DNA of 64,000 nt, taken from Bradyrhizobium stylosanthis. GTDB lineage: Bacteria; Pseudomonadota; Alphaproteobacteria; Rhizobiales; Xanthobacteraceae. Under the pieces are notes generated by a model. It was not told the origin of the DNA and did no database searches. It was given only the letters and a program-made list of their open reading frames with translations. Shown in pieces: positions 1 through 8,709 of the stretch; the first letter of the stretch is position 1, and the number at the start of each line of letters is the position of its first letter. Where the stretch lies: the NCBI RefSeq assembly GCF_001641335.1, contig NZ_LVEM01000001.1, positions 594,580 through 658,579 on the forward strand. The letters are read 5' to 3'. A program made the position numbers and the translations under genes.

Positions 1-355
1 GACGCCGGTGATGGCGGCGCAGAAGGGCGGGGCCATCATCAACATCTCGACCGCCTGGGCGTTCGAGCCGAGCGCGATGTTCCCGACCTCCGCGGTGTTC
101 CGCGCCGGCCTTGCCGCCTTCACCAAGATCTTCACCGACACCCATGCGGCCGAGAACATCCGCATGAACAACGTACTGCCGGGCTGGATCGACAGCCTGC
201 CGCAGACCGACGCGCGCCGCGACAGCGTGCCGCTGCGGCGCTACGGCAAGGTCGAGGAGATCGCGGCGACGATCGCGTTCCTGGCATCCGACGGCGCCGC
301 CTACATCACCGGCCAGAACATCCGGGTCGACGGCGGATTGACGCGCTCGGTCTGA
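1..355 (+). CDS. SDR family oxidoreductase, C-terminal part (5' end cut by window)
   Basis: The reading frame is open from base 2 and ends in TGA at 353-355, so about 117 C-terminal residues of a short-chain dehydrogenase/reductase are present; the N-terminal Rossmann motif lies outside the window. The tail fits the family: an N-I-S beta-strand, the 'NNVLPGWIDS' segment after the active site, and 'YITGQNIRVDGG' near the end. Where the catalytic Tyr-x-x-x-Lys should be, the sequence reads 'MFPTSAVFRAG', so Phe seems to replace Tyr and no Lys follows. It may be one of the SDR-fold proteins without the standard catalytic pair. Its substrate cannot be inferred. Confidence 0.85.
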   Translation, partial: TPVMAAQKGGAIINISTAWAFEPSAMFPTSAVFRAGLAAFTKIFTDTHAAENIRMNNVLPGWIDSLPQTDARRDSVPLRRYGKVEEIAATIAFLASDGAAYITGQNIRVDGGLTRSV

Positions 356-633
356 CGCGGCGCGAAGGAATCGCCTCGCTGTTCTCGCGCACTTGTCGTG
401 GCGCGACGCCCATTTGCATCGCGCGCCTCTGCGGCACGCGCGATGCGTGGCGCTCGGGCCACACTCGTCACATGTCTTGCGCGATAAGTCACAGACTACG
501 TCACAGTCCATACGATCTGCGCGGCAAACCGAGACGCGTGGACCGTGCATCTCTATTCCCAGTCCTGCGCCGGATGGCTTCCGCCCGCGCGCATTCGAAA
601 CGCGAGATCAATCGCGTGGGCAAGGAGACTGGA

Positions 634-1467
634 ATGAAGAAGATTTTGCTGGCGGTTGCATCGCTTGTGCTGGGCGCCGCTTCCGTGCAGGCCGCCGACC
701 TCGCGGCGCAGTACACCAAGGCGCCCGTGATGGCAGCGGCCTACAACTGGACCGGCTTCTATGTCGGCGGCACTGTCGGCGGACAGTGGGGCAGCGCCGA
801 TCCGACCACCTCGACGGTATTTTCGCCGACAGGCTATTTTGCCGCCAGCAGCGTGCCGGCGATCAACACGGTCGGCGCGCAGGGCCTCAACAGCTCCAGC
901 GTGACCGGCGGCTTCACCGCCGGCTACAACTGGCAGGTCAACCATGCCGTGCTCGGCCTCGAAGGCGACATCAACTATTTCGGCTTCAAGGGCAGTGCGA
1001 GCGGTTCGGCGCTCTATCCCTGCTGCGCGCCGACCGGCTTTACGGTGTCCTCGTCGGTCTCGGCCGATTGGCTCGCCACCATCCGCGGCCGCATCGGCTT
1101 CCTTGCGGCTCCGACCTGGCTGCTCTACGCCACGGGCGGTGCGGCGATTGCCGAAGTGAAGGCCAATTTCAACTTCACCGATACGTTCGCGGCCGCGACG
1201 GAATCCGCGGCGATCCGCGATACGCGCGTCGGCTGGACCGCGGGCGTCGGCACCGAATATGCGTTCGGCGGCGGCTGGTCGCTGAAGGCCGAATATCTCT
1301 ACGTCGATCTCGGCCGCGCCAGCACGACCAGCACGAACCTTGCCGCCTTCGTGCCGGCCGTCGCATTCCCGAGCAACGTCTACACCCACTCGGTCGATCT
1401 CAAGTCGAACATCGTGCGCGTCGGCGTGAACTACAAGTTCGGCGGACCCGTCGTCGCCAGATACTGA
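634..1467 (+). CDS. Outer membrane beta-barrel protein (Omp31/OmpA-like porin family)
   Basis: A 277-residue outer-membrane protein. ATG at 634 is chosen because it follows an AAGGAGA site (622-628) and begins a clear Sec signal peptide (MKKILLAVAS..., cleavage after 'SVQA'); the frame is open further upstream but shows no signal there. The mature part starts with 'NWTGFYVGG', the hallmark of rhizobial Omp31-type 8-strand barrels, has alternating glycine/aromatic strands such as 'LKAEYLYVDLG', and ends 'GVNYKFGGPVVARY', a C-terminal beta strand with an aromatic last residue. It should sit in the outer membrane as a small porin or structural barrel. A strong hairpin terminator follows, so it is probably monocistronic. 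Confidence 0.9.
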   Translation: MKKILLAVASLVLGAASVQAADLAAQYTKAPVMAAAYNWTGFYVGGTVGGQWGSADPTTSTVFSPTGYFAASSVPAINTVGAQGLNSSSVTGGFTAGYNWQVNHAVLGLEGDINYFGFKGSASGSALYPCCAPTGFTVSSSVSADWLATIRGRIGFLAAPTWLLYATGGAAIAEVKANFNFTDTFAAATESAAIRDTRVGWTAGVGTEYAFGGGWSLKAEYLYVDLGRASTTSTNLAAFVPAVAFPSNVYTHSVDLKSNIVRVGVNYKFGGPVVARY

Positions 1468-1495
1468 GCTTCATCCCGTTCCGGATCTGGTGGAA

Positions 1496-1519
1496 AGCCC
1501 CGGCTCAGCCGGGGCTTTT
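1496..1519 (+). terminator. Rho-independent terminator after the porin gene
   Basis: A perfect 9-bp stem (AGCCCCGGC / GCCGGGGCT) with a TCA loop is followed by TTTGCTTT, 28 bp after the porin stop codon. The stem would also form on the other strand, so it may serve the convergent serine-hydrolase gene as well. Confidence 0.85.
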
Positions 1520-1547
1520 GCTTTGGGGGGCTTTTCTGCTTTGGAGC

Positions 1548-2720
1548 TCAGCCGGCATGCGGCGCGACCAGACGCGCCAGCGCGGGCAGGATCTTGTAGC
1601 GCGCGATCTCGTGCGGATATTCGCCGCGATTGGCGAGCAGCACGATGCCGATCCGCCGCGCCGGCACGAGGCCGAGATAGCCGGAGGTGTTGTTGAGCCC
1701 GCCGGGCTTGTCGACGACGGTGACGCCGGGCAGGCGTACGGTCTCCCAGGCCATGCCCTGTCCGAATTTCTCGTCGACGCGAAACGTCTCGCGCTGCGTC
1801 ATCCGCAGCGCTTCGCGCAAATGCGGATCGAGCGCGCGGCCGTCGACGCAGGCCGCAACGAAGGTTGCAAGGTCCCGCGCAGACGAGAACACCTGGCCGG
1901 TGCCGGGGAAATCGAAATAGCTCTGCTGGTTGCCGGGCGCGCCGATCGCCATGCCCTGATCCGAATAGCCCTGGACCACGCGCTGCATCCAGGCTGCATC
2001 CATGACGGCACGATTGTCCTTGCCGCGCTCGGGCAGGGAGGTCGCGATCATGCCGAGCGGCCCAAGGATGCGCTGCTCGAGCAGCGTCGCGATCGGCGTG
2101 CGGTAGCAGTTCTCGAGCACGAGCTGGAGCAGCACGTAGCCGGCGTGGCTGTAGATGCGCTGCTTGCCGGGCGCGATGCCTGCGGGCGGTGTCCAGGCGT
2201 TGAGCATCCTGATGAACTGCGCCCGCGAGAACTGCTCGTTCGGCCATGGCGGATGATCGGTCGGCAGCAGCAGCCCCGACGTGTGGCTGACGAGCTCCCC
2301 GACGCTGATGCGGCGGACGTAGTCACCGCCGAGCTCGGGAAGGTATTTTTGCAGGCGGTCGTCGAGCCTGAGCTCGCCGCGAAGCGTGCCGAGCGCAACC
2401 AGCGTCGCCTCGAACGGCTTGCGCAGCGAGCCGAGGTTGAACAGCGTATCCGGTGTCACCGGCCGTCGCGTGCCGTCGTCGGCAAAGCCATAATTGAAGA
2501 ACTCGACATGGCGGCCGGCATAGAGCGCGGCGGCAAGGCCGCCCGGATGGTCCGGCGTCGCCGTGGGCGCGAGCTCGGCGGCGACGATATCGCGCATCTG
2601 CGCGATCATGTCGGAATCCGCCGACGCACCTCGCGGCCGGAGCGCGATCGCAAGCGGGATGAGCCCGGCCCAGGCGAAGCTTCGCCGGCTGATCGATGAT
2701 GAGGTGACAACAGGCGGCAC
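1548..2720 (-). CDS. Serine hydrolase of the beta-lactamase / class C penicillin-binding family
   Basis: A 390-residue exported enzyme with a GTG start at 2720. The N-terminus carries a twin-arginine-like signal (S-R-R-S-F-A-W-A-G followed by a hydrophobic stretch). The active-site S-x-x-K is visible as S98-L-R-K101 in 'NLGSLRKPF'; Y190-S-H192 in 'IYSHAGY' takes the place of YxN, and 'VDKPGGLNN' near residue 330 is the likely third motif. Proteins of this family include class C beta-lactamases, D-amino-acid peptidases and esterases; the substrate cannot be told from sequence. It is transcribed alone, convergent with the porin. Confidence 0.85.
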   Translation of the reverse strand: MPPVVTSSSISRRSFAWAGLIPLAIALRPRGASADSDMIAQMRDIVAAELAPTATPDHPGGLAAALYAGRHVEFFNYGFADDGTRRPVTPDTLFNLGSLRKPFEATLVALGTLRGELRLDDRLQKYLPELGGDYVRRISVGELVSHTSGLLLPTDHPPWPNEQFSRAQFIRMLNAWTPPAGIAPGKQRIYSHAGYVLLQLVLENCYRTPIATLLEQRILGPLGMIATSLPERGKDNRAVMDAAWMQRVVQGYSDQGMAIGAPGNQQSYFDFPGTGQVFSSARDLATFVAACVDGRALDPHLREALRMTQRETFRVDEKFGQGMAWETVRLPGVTVVDKPGGLNNTSGYLGLVPARRIGIVLLANRGEYPHEIARYKILPALARLVAPHAG

Positions 2721-2822
2721 GTTGCTGATGAAGATACTTGTGCGCCCCCGTTATGTCTTAGCGGGGAAGGCGCGAGGTCCCAATTCACGATTCCGCGTTG
2801 TGGGTTCCGCGGGGGCGGGCCT

Positions 2823-2908
2823 GTAGCCCGGATGGAGCGAAGCGCAATCCGGGGCCGCTGTCGCTTGTGGCGAGAACGCCGGATTACGCTGCGCTCCATC
2901 CGGGCTAC
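2823..2908. repeat. Spaced inverted repeat, Bradyrhizobium intergenic palindrome type A
   Basis: Arms of about 30 bp, starting GTAGCCCGGATGGAGCGAAG and ending with its near-complement (CTGCGCTCCATCCGGGCTAC), flank a 26-bp centre. It lies upstream of the ArsR gene in a non-coding gap. Such elements are dispersed in Bradyrhizobium genomes; in RNA it would fold into one long hairpin. Confidence 0.8.
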
Positions 2909-2983
2909 GGTGCCACAAATTATGACTTAGCCAATCGGCTAACAATTGTTGACGTCCGTCATCGGTCGTGTATAGTTAGCTTC

Positions 2984-3367
2984 ATGGCTAACCAACAAAC
3001 CCTCGATCAGGTCTTCGCAGCGCTCGCCGATCCCACGCGGCGGGCCATCGTGATGCGGTTATGCGCCGGCGAAGCTTCGGTCGGCGAGCTCGCCGATCCC
3101 TTCGACATGGCGCTGCCGAGCTTCATGAAACACATCCACGTGCTGGAGCTGAGCGGCCTCGTTCAGTCGGAGAAATCCGGCCGCGTGCGGACCTGCCGGC
3201 TCAGCCCTGACGCGCTCGTCGGCGCGGAGGACTGGTTCCAGCAGCAGCGCGCGATCTGGGAGGCGCGGCTCGACCGGTTCGAGGCCTATGTGATGCAACT
3301 GAAGAAGGAGAGGGCGGCCGCCAAGCGACCGTCGCGTACAACCAAGAAGAAAGGTTCCGAGTCATGA
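2984..3367 (+). CDS. ArsR-family winged-helix transcriptional regulator
   Basis: A 127-residue regulator. ATG at 2984 begins 'MANQQTLDQVFAALADPTRR', the typical opening of the ArsR subgroup paired with SRPBCC proteins ('LADPTRRAIVMRL'); the open frame upstream runs through the palindrome and is not coding. The winged helix spans about residues 10-90 ('VGELADPFDMALPSFMKHIHVLE'); no metal-binding cysteine cluster is seen, so it is not an obvious metal sensor. It overlaps the next gene by ATGA, so the two form an operon. In this arrangement the ArsR protein commonly controls the SRPBCC gene, but its ligand is unknown. Confidence 0.9.
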   Translation: MANQQTLDQVFAALADPTRRAIVMRLCAGEASVGELADPFDMALPSFMKHIHVLELSGLVQSEKSGRVRTCRLSPDALVGAEDWFQQQRAIWEARLDRFEAYVMQLKKERAAAKRPSRTTKKKGSES

Positions 3368-3855
3368 ATTATTCTGCCAACCCCGCTCTGTCGCAATGGT
3401 CGCTCGACCGCGAGATCGTGATGTCGCGCGTGATCGACGCGCCGCGCGAGCTGGTGTTCGAGGCGTGGTCAGATCCGAAGCACCTGCCGCAATGGTTCGG
3501 GCCGAAGGGCTTCAAGCTCGAGACCTTCGAGATCGACGTGCGGGTCGGCGGCGTCTGGCGCTTCAACATGATCGGCCCGGACGGCACGGTCTATCCGAAC
3601 CGGATGCGCTTCCGCCGCATCGAGCGGCCGTCGCTGATGGAGATGGATCACGGCACCGACCAGGACGTGGATCCCAACATGTTTCGCTTCACCGTCACCT
3701 TCGCCGAGCAAAGCAACGGCAAGACCGTGCTGATGATGCGGCAGCTGGCCTCGAGCACCGAGCAGCGCGACGGCATGATCGGCTTCGGTGCGGTCGAATA
3801 CGGCTACCAGACGCTGGACAAGCTCGCGGCCTATGTCGCGGGGGTGAAACGCTAG
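3364..3855 (+). CDS. SRPBCC (AHSA1/CalC-type) domain protein
   Basis: A 163-residue single-domain protein of the START/Bet v1-like superfamily. It shows the family pattern: 'REIVMSRVIDAPRELVFEAW' as strand 1 and helix, 'WFGPKGF' after it, 'GGVWRFNMIGPDG' in the middle sheet and a long C-terminal helix ending 'LDKLAAYVAGVK'. The fold makes a hydrophobic cavity for a small ligand. It is translationally coupled (4-bp overlap) to the ArsR regulator. Such pairs are frequent in rhizobia but mostly uncharacterised. Confidence 0.88.
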   Translation: MNYSANPALSQWSLDREIVMSRVIDAPRELVFEAWSDPKHLPQWFGPKGFKLETFEIDVRVGGVWRFNMIGPDGTVYPNRMRFRRIERPSLMEMDHGTDQDVDPNMFRFTVTFAEQSNGKTVLMMRQLASSTEQRDGMIGFGAVEYGYQTLDKLAAYVAGVKR

Positions 3856-3867
3856 GCGAACGTCGTC

Positions 3868-3901
3868 GTTCCGGGGGCGATGCCTGGCATCGTCCCGGAA
3901 C
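3868..3901. terminator. Hairpin after the SRPBCC gene
   Basis: GTTCCGGG (3868-3875) and CCCGGAAC (3894-3901) enclose a second inner stem around GATGC/GCATC, 12 bp after the SRPBCC stop. No T-run follows, so this may be a small palindromic repeat and not a true terminator. Confidence 0.5.
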
Positions 3902-3928
3902 GAGCGGATCGATCGGCAGGCCCCTCGC

Positions 3929-3960
3929 AGCCGCAGGAACCATATCGGCCCTGCGGCTTT
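3929..3960 (+). terminator. Possible intrinsic terminator or leader hairpin
   Basis: AGCCGCAGG (3929-3937) pairs with CCTGCGGCT (3950-3958) across a 12-nt loop and runs into a short T stretch. It ends just before the small gene at 3968, so it could end the upstream operon or occlude that gene's ribosome site. Confidence 0.45.
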
Positions 3961-3967
3961 GCCGATC

Positions 3968-4234
3968 ATGACGCACATTATTTTCAGTGACTACCGCAAT
4001 GCGGCCGCCGCGCAGGCTTACGAGATCGCCTGGGACTTCCTCACGCGGACCGGCGCTGTCCGCGACGAATACGAGGCTTGCGTGTTCCTGGCCCAGCGCG
4101 TTGCCGCGATGGTCGACGAGGGTCAGAGCAACCGCATCCGCATGGCCAATCGCGCCATCTCCGAATATCAGCGCTTTGTCGCGGAAACCGATGACCTCAT
4201 CCGCACCGGAGGTCGTCGCAGTAGCAGGCTTTGA
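3968..4234 (+). CDS. Small hypothetical protein
   Basis: An 88-residue protein starting at ATG 3968 (a TTG three codons upstream is also possible). It begins 'MTHIIFSDYRNAAAAQAYEI' and is largely alpha-helical, with no signal peptide, membrane segment or cysteine. The composition looks like a real soluble protein. I do not recognise a family. It stands alone between a plus-strand hairpin and a convergent transport gene. Confidence 0.6.
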   Translation: MTHIIFSDYRNAAAAQAYEIAWDFLTRTGAVRDEYEACVFLAQRVAAMVDEGQSNRIRMANRAISEYQRFVAETDDLIRTGGRRSSRL

Positions 4235-4284
4235 GGGCCGCATCGGGTGCGGCTCGGGATCAGTCGGGCCGTCTCACCGGCAAC

Positions 4285-5511
4285 CTACTCCTTTGCGTCG
4301 TCGGTGACGACGCCGCCGATCTTCTGCCAGCGCTGACCGTCGAACTGCACCATCTGAAACTGCTTGTTGACGCGGTAATCGGTCGGCGTGGTCGTGACCG
4401 AAATGCCCGGCAGGGTCAGGTCGAGCTCGATGTTCCTGAGATCGGCGGCCTGACGCATCACGTTCTCGCGGGTGAGGTCGTCGCCGCATTGCTTCAGCAC
4501 CTGCACGAGAAGCTGTGCGGTGATGTAGCCATAGACGTTCAGGTTCGAATCCTTGTCACCGTCGGGATAGTACTTCGCCATGAAGGCCAGATAACGCTTC
4601 ATGCCGGGATCGTCCGTCCATTCGGGATCGGCGGAGTCCTTGACATAGCCGACGCTGACGACGCCCTTGGCGTTGTCGAGCCCGGCCGGCTTCAGCACGG
4701 CGCTGACCGATGAGGCGTTGATGTCGATGATGTGCAGCGGTTTCCAGCCGATCTCGGCGACCTTCTTGATCGCCTGCGCCGCCTGCTTCGGCGTCGTCGC
4801 GCTGAACAGCACGTCGGCGCCGGCGTCCCTCAGCCGCAGGATTTGGGAGTCGATGGTCGGCTCGGTGATCTCGTAGGACGTCTCGGCCACCACCATCTTC
4901 GCCTTGTCGCCGAGACCGGCCTTGAGGCCGGCGAGGTAATCCTTGCCGAGGTCGTCGTTCTGGTAGAGCACGCCGATCCTGGCGTTCGGATGATTCTTCA
5001 GAAGGTATTGCGCGTAGATCCGGCCTTCGACGAGGTAGGACGGGTTGAAGCCCATGGTCCATGGAAAGTTCTTGGGATCGGTGAAGCGTGCCGCGCCGGT
5101 TGCGGCGAAGAGCTGCGGGACTTTCCTGGCGTTGAGATATTTCTGCACGGCGACGTTCGGCGCGGTGCCGATGATCTGGAACGTCAGCAGCACCTCGTCG
5201 CTTTCGACCAGCCTGCGGGTCTGCTCGACCGTCTTCGGCGGCGAATAGGCGTCGTCATACTGGATCAGCGCGACCTTGCGGCCGTTCACGCCGCCCTGGT
5301 CGTTGATCATCCTCATGTAGGCGGCCTGGGTCTTGCCGATCACCGCGTAGGCCGAGGCCGGACCGCTGAGCGGCACGGTCTGGCCGACCTTGATCTCGGC
5401 GTCGGAGGCGCCGGGATCGTATTTCTTCTGCGCCTGTGCGGCCGAAACCAGCAGCGCGAGGGCGACCGCCGCGCCCGCGGCGCGCTTGAGACAATCCTTC
5501 GTCATGTGCAT
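4285..5511 (-). CDS. ABC transporter substrate-binding protein, branched-chain amino-acid (LivJ/HAAT) type
   Basis: A 408-residue periplasmic binding protein of the type 1 fold (Peripla_BP_6). A signal peptide ('AAGAAVALALLVSAAQAQ') precedes 'AEIKVGQTVPLSGPASAYAV', the signature start of the family; 'GVNGRKVALIQYDD' and 'IGVLYQNDDLGKDYLAGL' mark the domain crossovers. It is the last gene of a minus-strand run after the Bug protein (16 bp away), the CoA-transferase and the IclR regulator. No permease or ATPase gene is nearby, so it must work with components encoded elsewhere. With a CoA-transferase partner, the ligand may be an organic or aromatic acid and not an amino acid. Confidence 0.9.
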   Translation of the reverse strand: MHMTKDCLKRAAGAAVALALLVSAAQAQKKYDPGASDAEIKVGQTVPLSGPASAYAVIGKTQAAYMRMINDQGGVNGRKVALIQYDDAYSPPKTVEQTRRLVESDEVLLTFQIIGTAPNVAVQKYLNARKVPQLFAATGAARFTDPKNFPWTMGFNPSYLVEGRIYAQYLLKNHPNARIGVLYQNDDLGKDYLAGLKAGLGDKAKMVVAETSYEITEPTIDSQILRLRDAGADVLFSATTPKQAAQAIKKVAEIGWKPLHIIDINASSVSAVLKPAGLDNAKGVVSVGYVKDSADPEWTDDPGMKRYLAFMAKYYPDGDKDSNLNVYGYITAQLLVQVLKQCGDDLTRENVMRQAADLRNIELDLTLPGISVTTTPTDYRVNKQFQMVQFDGQRWQKIGGVVTDDAKE

Positions 5512-5527
5512 GTCCTGTGCGTGAGGC

Positions 5528-6514
5528 TTATTCGCCCTTGAGACCGGCCTCGCGGATCAGCGCGGTCCATTTGCTGGTTTCGTTGTCGATGAACTGGCCG
5601 AACTGGGCGGCGGTGCCGGCGCGCACTTCCAGGCCCTGGGCGGTCAGCTTGTCCTTGATCGCGGGTTCGGCGAGCGCGCGGAGCACTTCGGCCTGGAGCT
5701 TGTCGACGATCGCGCGCGGCGTCGTCGATGGCGCCATGAAGCCGTACCAGCCGGCGGCGGCCACGTTGGGAAAGCCCTGCTCGCGCAGGGTCGGCGCTTG
5801 CGGGTAGAGCGCGCTGCGTTCGGGAGAGGCGACGCCGAGCACGATGAACTTGCCGCTCTGGATATAGGGCAGCGCGGTCGGCAGCGCCGTCAGTGTTGCG
5901 TCGACGCGGCCGGCGAGCAACTCGGTGTAGGACGCCGCATCGCCCCGGAAGGGGATGTTGAGACCCTTGACGCCGGCATCCCGAAACAGGAGCTCGCCGG
6001 CAAGATGCGGCTGCGAGCCGGCGCCGGGCGAGGCGAAGGTCAGCCCGTCCGGCTTCGACTTGCCGTAGGCGATCAGCTCGGGGAGGGTCTTGAACGGCGC
6101 GTCCGCGCTGATGATCAGGAACAAGGGCGCGATCACCGCCATGGCGACCGGCTGGAGGTCCTTCCGCTCGTAGGTCAGCTTGCCGAACAGTGCTTCGGCG
6201 GTGGCGTAGGGCGCGGCGACATAGAGGAGGGTGTAGCCGTCGCCCGGCGCATGCGCGACGGTGTCGTTGGCGATGCGGGTGCCGGCGCCCGGCTTGTTCT
6301 CGACGATGAATTGCTGACGCAGGTTGCGGCCGAACTCCTCGGCGAGCAGACGCAGCGAGATGTCGTTGGAGCCTCCGGGCCCGTAAGGCGAGATCAGCCG
6401 CACCAGGCGCGAAGGCCAGGCATCCTCGGCGTGCGCGGTCAGGCCCGGGCAGGCGACGAGGCCCCCGGCGATCGTGCCGAGCAGGGTCCGGCGTGTGACC
6501 TTGAACGATGTCAC
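5528..6514 (-). CDS. Bug-family tripartite tricarboxylate transporter substrate-binding protein
   Basis: A 328-residue periplasmic protein with a GTG start at 6514. The N-terminus 'VTRRTLLGTIAGGLVACPG' looks like a Tat signal. It has the Bug hallmarks 'WPSRLVRLISPYGPGGSNDI' and 'VENKPGAGTRIANDTVAHA' that form the ligand pocket, and 'GWYGFMAPSTTPRAIVDKL' in domain 2. Bug proteins deliver carboxylates to TctAB-type permeases, and many are orphans, as here: no tctA or tctB is nearby. It is co-oriented and closely spaced with the CoA-transferase upstream (50 bp) and the other binding protein downstream. Confidence 0.92.
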   Translation of the reverse strand: MTSFKVTRRTLLGTIAGGLVACPGLTAHAEDAWPSRLVRLISPYGPGGSNDISLRLLAEEFGRNLRQQFIVENKPGAGTRIANDTVAHAPGDGYTLLYVAAPYATAEALFGKLTYERKDLQPVAMAVIAPLFLIISADAPFKTLPELIAYGKSKPDGLTFASPGAGSQPHLAGELLFRDAGVKGLNIPFRGDAASYTELLAGRVDATLTALPTALPYIQSGKFIVLGVASPERSALYPQAPTLREQGFPNVAAAGWYGFMAPSTTPRAIVDKLQAEVLRALAEPAIKDKLTAQGLEVRAGTAAQFGQFIDNETSKWTALIREAGLKGE

Positions 6515-6564
6515 TGTTTTGTCCTCCCTTTTGTTCTTGTTGTTTCGTTATTGTTGTCTGGACG

Positions 6565-7761
6565 TCAGATCACCTTCCGCTGGGTGAGCTGCTCGATCTG
6601 CTGCTCGGAGAGACCGAGCCAATCGTGGTAGACCTCGCGATTGTCCTGGCCGACGTCGCCGGCGGCGTTGCGCATTCGGGTGGGATCGACGGTGAAGCGC
6701 GGCACGGCGTTGGTCATCGCGACGGTGCCGAAATCCCGGTCGGGCACGCGCGTGATCACCTCGCGTGCCTTCACCTGCGGATCGCTCGCGATCTGGTCGA
6801 TCGCATAGATCGGCGCGAGCGTGCCCTGGGCGGCGTTGAATTTCGCAAGGACCTCGTCGAGCGGATGCGCGGCGCACCAGGCGGCGAAGATGTCGTTGAG
6901 CTCGGAGGCGTGCTTGACGCGCCGGTCATTCGTGGCGAAGCGGGGATCGTCGATGAGGTCGGGCCGTCCGATCGCCCGGCAGTTCGCGGCGTAGAGCGCG
7001 TTGGTCGAGCCCGCGAGCGTCACCCAGTGACCGTCGCTGGTGCGAAACACGGCGGCCGGAGCCGAATAGCCGTTGGCGTTGCCGATGCGGCCGCGTACGA
7101 CGCCGAGCTGGTCGTGCTCGATCGCGAGGACGTCGAGCAGGCGGAAATTGGCCTCGGTGAGGGCGAGATCGATTTCCTCGCCGGGAGCATCGGGGTCGCG
7201 CGCCCGCTTCCACAGCGCGGCGAGCACACCGACGGCACCGAACAGGCCGCCGATCGAGTCCCCGATCGGATATCCCGGATGGGTCGGCTCGCCCGCGCTC
7301 TCGCCGGTGATGTAGGTGAGGCCGCCCATGGCCTCGAAGATGCGGGCAAAGCCGGGGCGCTCGCGGTAAGGCCCGTCCTGCCCGAACGCTGTGGCGCGCA
7401 GGATGACGAGGCGCGGCTGGATCGACCACAGCACTTCCTTGGACAGGCCCCAGCGGTCGAGCGTTCCCGGACGGAAATTCTCGATCAGCACGTCGAAGCG
7501 CGGCAGCAGCCGCTTGAACAGGGCAAGTCCGTCCGGCGTGCGCAAATCGAGGGTGGCGAACTTCTTGTTGCGGTTGGCGGCCTTCCACCACAGCGGCTTG
7601 CCGTCCTTGAACGGCGGAAACGAGCGCACGCCGTCGCCAGTCCCGGGCATCTCGATCTTGAGGACATCGGCGCCGTAGTCGGCGAGCAGCGTTGCAGCGA
7701 ACGGCGCGGCGATGATCGTAGCGATGTCGAGAACCTTCAATCCCTCGAGCGGCCCAGCCAT
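6565..7761 (-). CDS. CaiB/BaiF family (class III) CoA-transferase
   Basis: A 398-residue enzyme that moves CoA between a thioester and a free carboxylic acid. Family features: 'MAGPLEGLKVLDIATIIAAP', 'LLADYGADVLKIEMPGTGD', 'LDLRTPDGLALFKRLL', and 'ENFRPGTLDRWGLSKE'. The expected catalytic Asp lies in the 'YITGESAGEPTHPGYPIGDS' segment. The start codon is only 1 bp from the IclR stop, so they are transcribed together. Together with two binding proteins, this suggests uptake and CoA activation of a carboxylic acid under IclR control. Confidence 0.92.
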   Translation of the reverse strand: MAGPLEGLKVLDIATIIAAPFAATLLADYGADVLKIEMPGTGDGVRSFPPFKDGKPLWWKAANRNKKFATLDLRTPDGLALFKRLLPRFDVLIENFRPGTLDRWGLSKEVLWSIQPRLVILRATAFGQDGPYRERPGFARIFEAMGGLTYITGESAGEPTHPGYPIGDSIGGLFGAVGVLAALWKRARDPDAPGEEIDLALTEANFRLLDVLAIEHDQLGVVRGRIGNANGYSAPAAVFRTSDGHWVTLAGSTNALYAANCRAIGRPDLIDDPRFATNDRRVKHASELNDIFAAWCAAHPLDEVLAKFNAAQGTLAPIYAIDQIASDPQVKAREVITRVPDRDFGTVAMTNAVPRFTVDPTRMRNAAGDVGQDNREVYHDWLGLSEQQIEQLTQRKVI

Positions 7762-7762
7762 G

Positions 7763-8698
7763 TCATTTCCTTGCGCCTATGATCTTCTTCTGTTTTTGCG
7801 GCGCCGTCTGGGAGGCGGCCGTCTGCTTGACGATGGCGCGGATGCTGTCGGCGAGCGCCGCGATGCGCGGGCCGATCTCGCTCTCCAACTGTCCTGGCTG
7901 GAGCCGGAACGCGGGGATGCCGCAATTGATCGAGAAGGATTGCCGACTCTCGCTCATGTGAAACAGCGGCGCGGCGACGGCGTGGATCGAGGCCATGTAC
8001 TCGCCCCAGCAGGTGCAGAAGCCGCGGCTGGCGCATTGCGCAAGGCCGGCGCGGTAGCTGTCGCGAAACGCCGCCCAGAGCTCGGCATCCTCGCTTGCGA
8101 TGCGTTGCTCGAGCATCGTTGCGTCCGATGCGGGCAGGGTCGCAGCCGCGGCACGGCCCATCGCCGTCAGCACGACCGGAATGGGCATGCCGATGTCGGG
8201 GACGTGCGGGCCGACGTCGCCGGAGCGTGCGGTCTCGACATAGATCATCGAGGTGCCGTCGAGCAGGCCGATCGAGACGGTGCCGCGCACGCTCTGCGCC
8301 AGCTCCTGCATCATCGGGCGCGCGATCTGGCGGAATTGCATGTCGGCGAGCAGCGGATGGGCCATGCGCAGGGCCCGCGCGCCGACGCGATATTTGGCGA
8401 GCCTGGAATCGTAGCGGAGATAGCCGAGCTCGGCGAGCGTATGCGTGAGCCGCGCCACCGTCGGACGCGGGATGCCTGTCAGCCGCGACAGCTCCAGATT
8501 GCCGAGCAGTGTCGACCCGGCCTTGAACGCCTCGAGCACCACGAGACCTTTGGCCAGCGTCGTCGCGAAAGCGGCGTCATCGGCGCTCGAAGCAAGCGTC
8601 GCGGCTGCGGAGGGGAGCGTGTGAGAGGGCTTGGCCGCGGTTCGATCCATGCGGCATTCATGGACCCTGCGCAATCGGCTGTCCAATAGATTCGCCAT
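7763..8698 (-). CDS. IclR-family transcriptional regulator
   Basis: A 311-residue regulator: an N-terminal winged helix (about residues 40-100, 'TLLGNLELSRLTGIPRPTVARLTHTLAELGY') and a C-terminal IclR effector domain ('RQIARPMMQELAQSVRGTVSIGLLDGTSMIYVETARS'). A Lys/Gln-rich tail ends the protein. It is the first gene of the minus-strand operon with the CoA-transferase and two binding proteins, which it probably controls. A TGTCC-N7-GGACA palindrome lies 12-30 bp upstream of its start codon, fitting autoregulation. Confidence 0.92.
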   Translation of the reverse strand: MANLLDSRLRRVHECRMDRTAAKPSHTLPSAAATLASSADDAAFATTLAKGLVVLEAFKAGSTLLGNLELSRLTGIPRPTVARLTHTLAELGYLRYDSRLAKYRVGARALRMAHPLLADMQFRQIARPMMQELAQSVRGTVSIGLLDGTSMIYVETARSGDVGPHVPDIGMPIPVVLTAMGRAAAATLPASDATMLEQRIASEDAELWAAFRDSYRAGLAQCASRGFCTCWGEYMASIHAVAAPLFHMSESRQSFSINCGIPAFRLQPGQLESEIGPRIAALADSIRAIVKQTAASQTAPQKQKKIIGARK

Positions 8699-8709
8699 TT
8701 GACGATAAA

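Noticed and set aside
393..2699. A 768-codon plus-strand frame across the porin and serine-hydrolase genes
   Set aside because: It is an alternative frame of the porin and antisense to the hydrolase; composition is Arg-rich and no motif is present.
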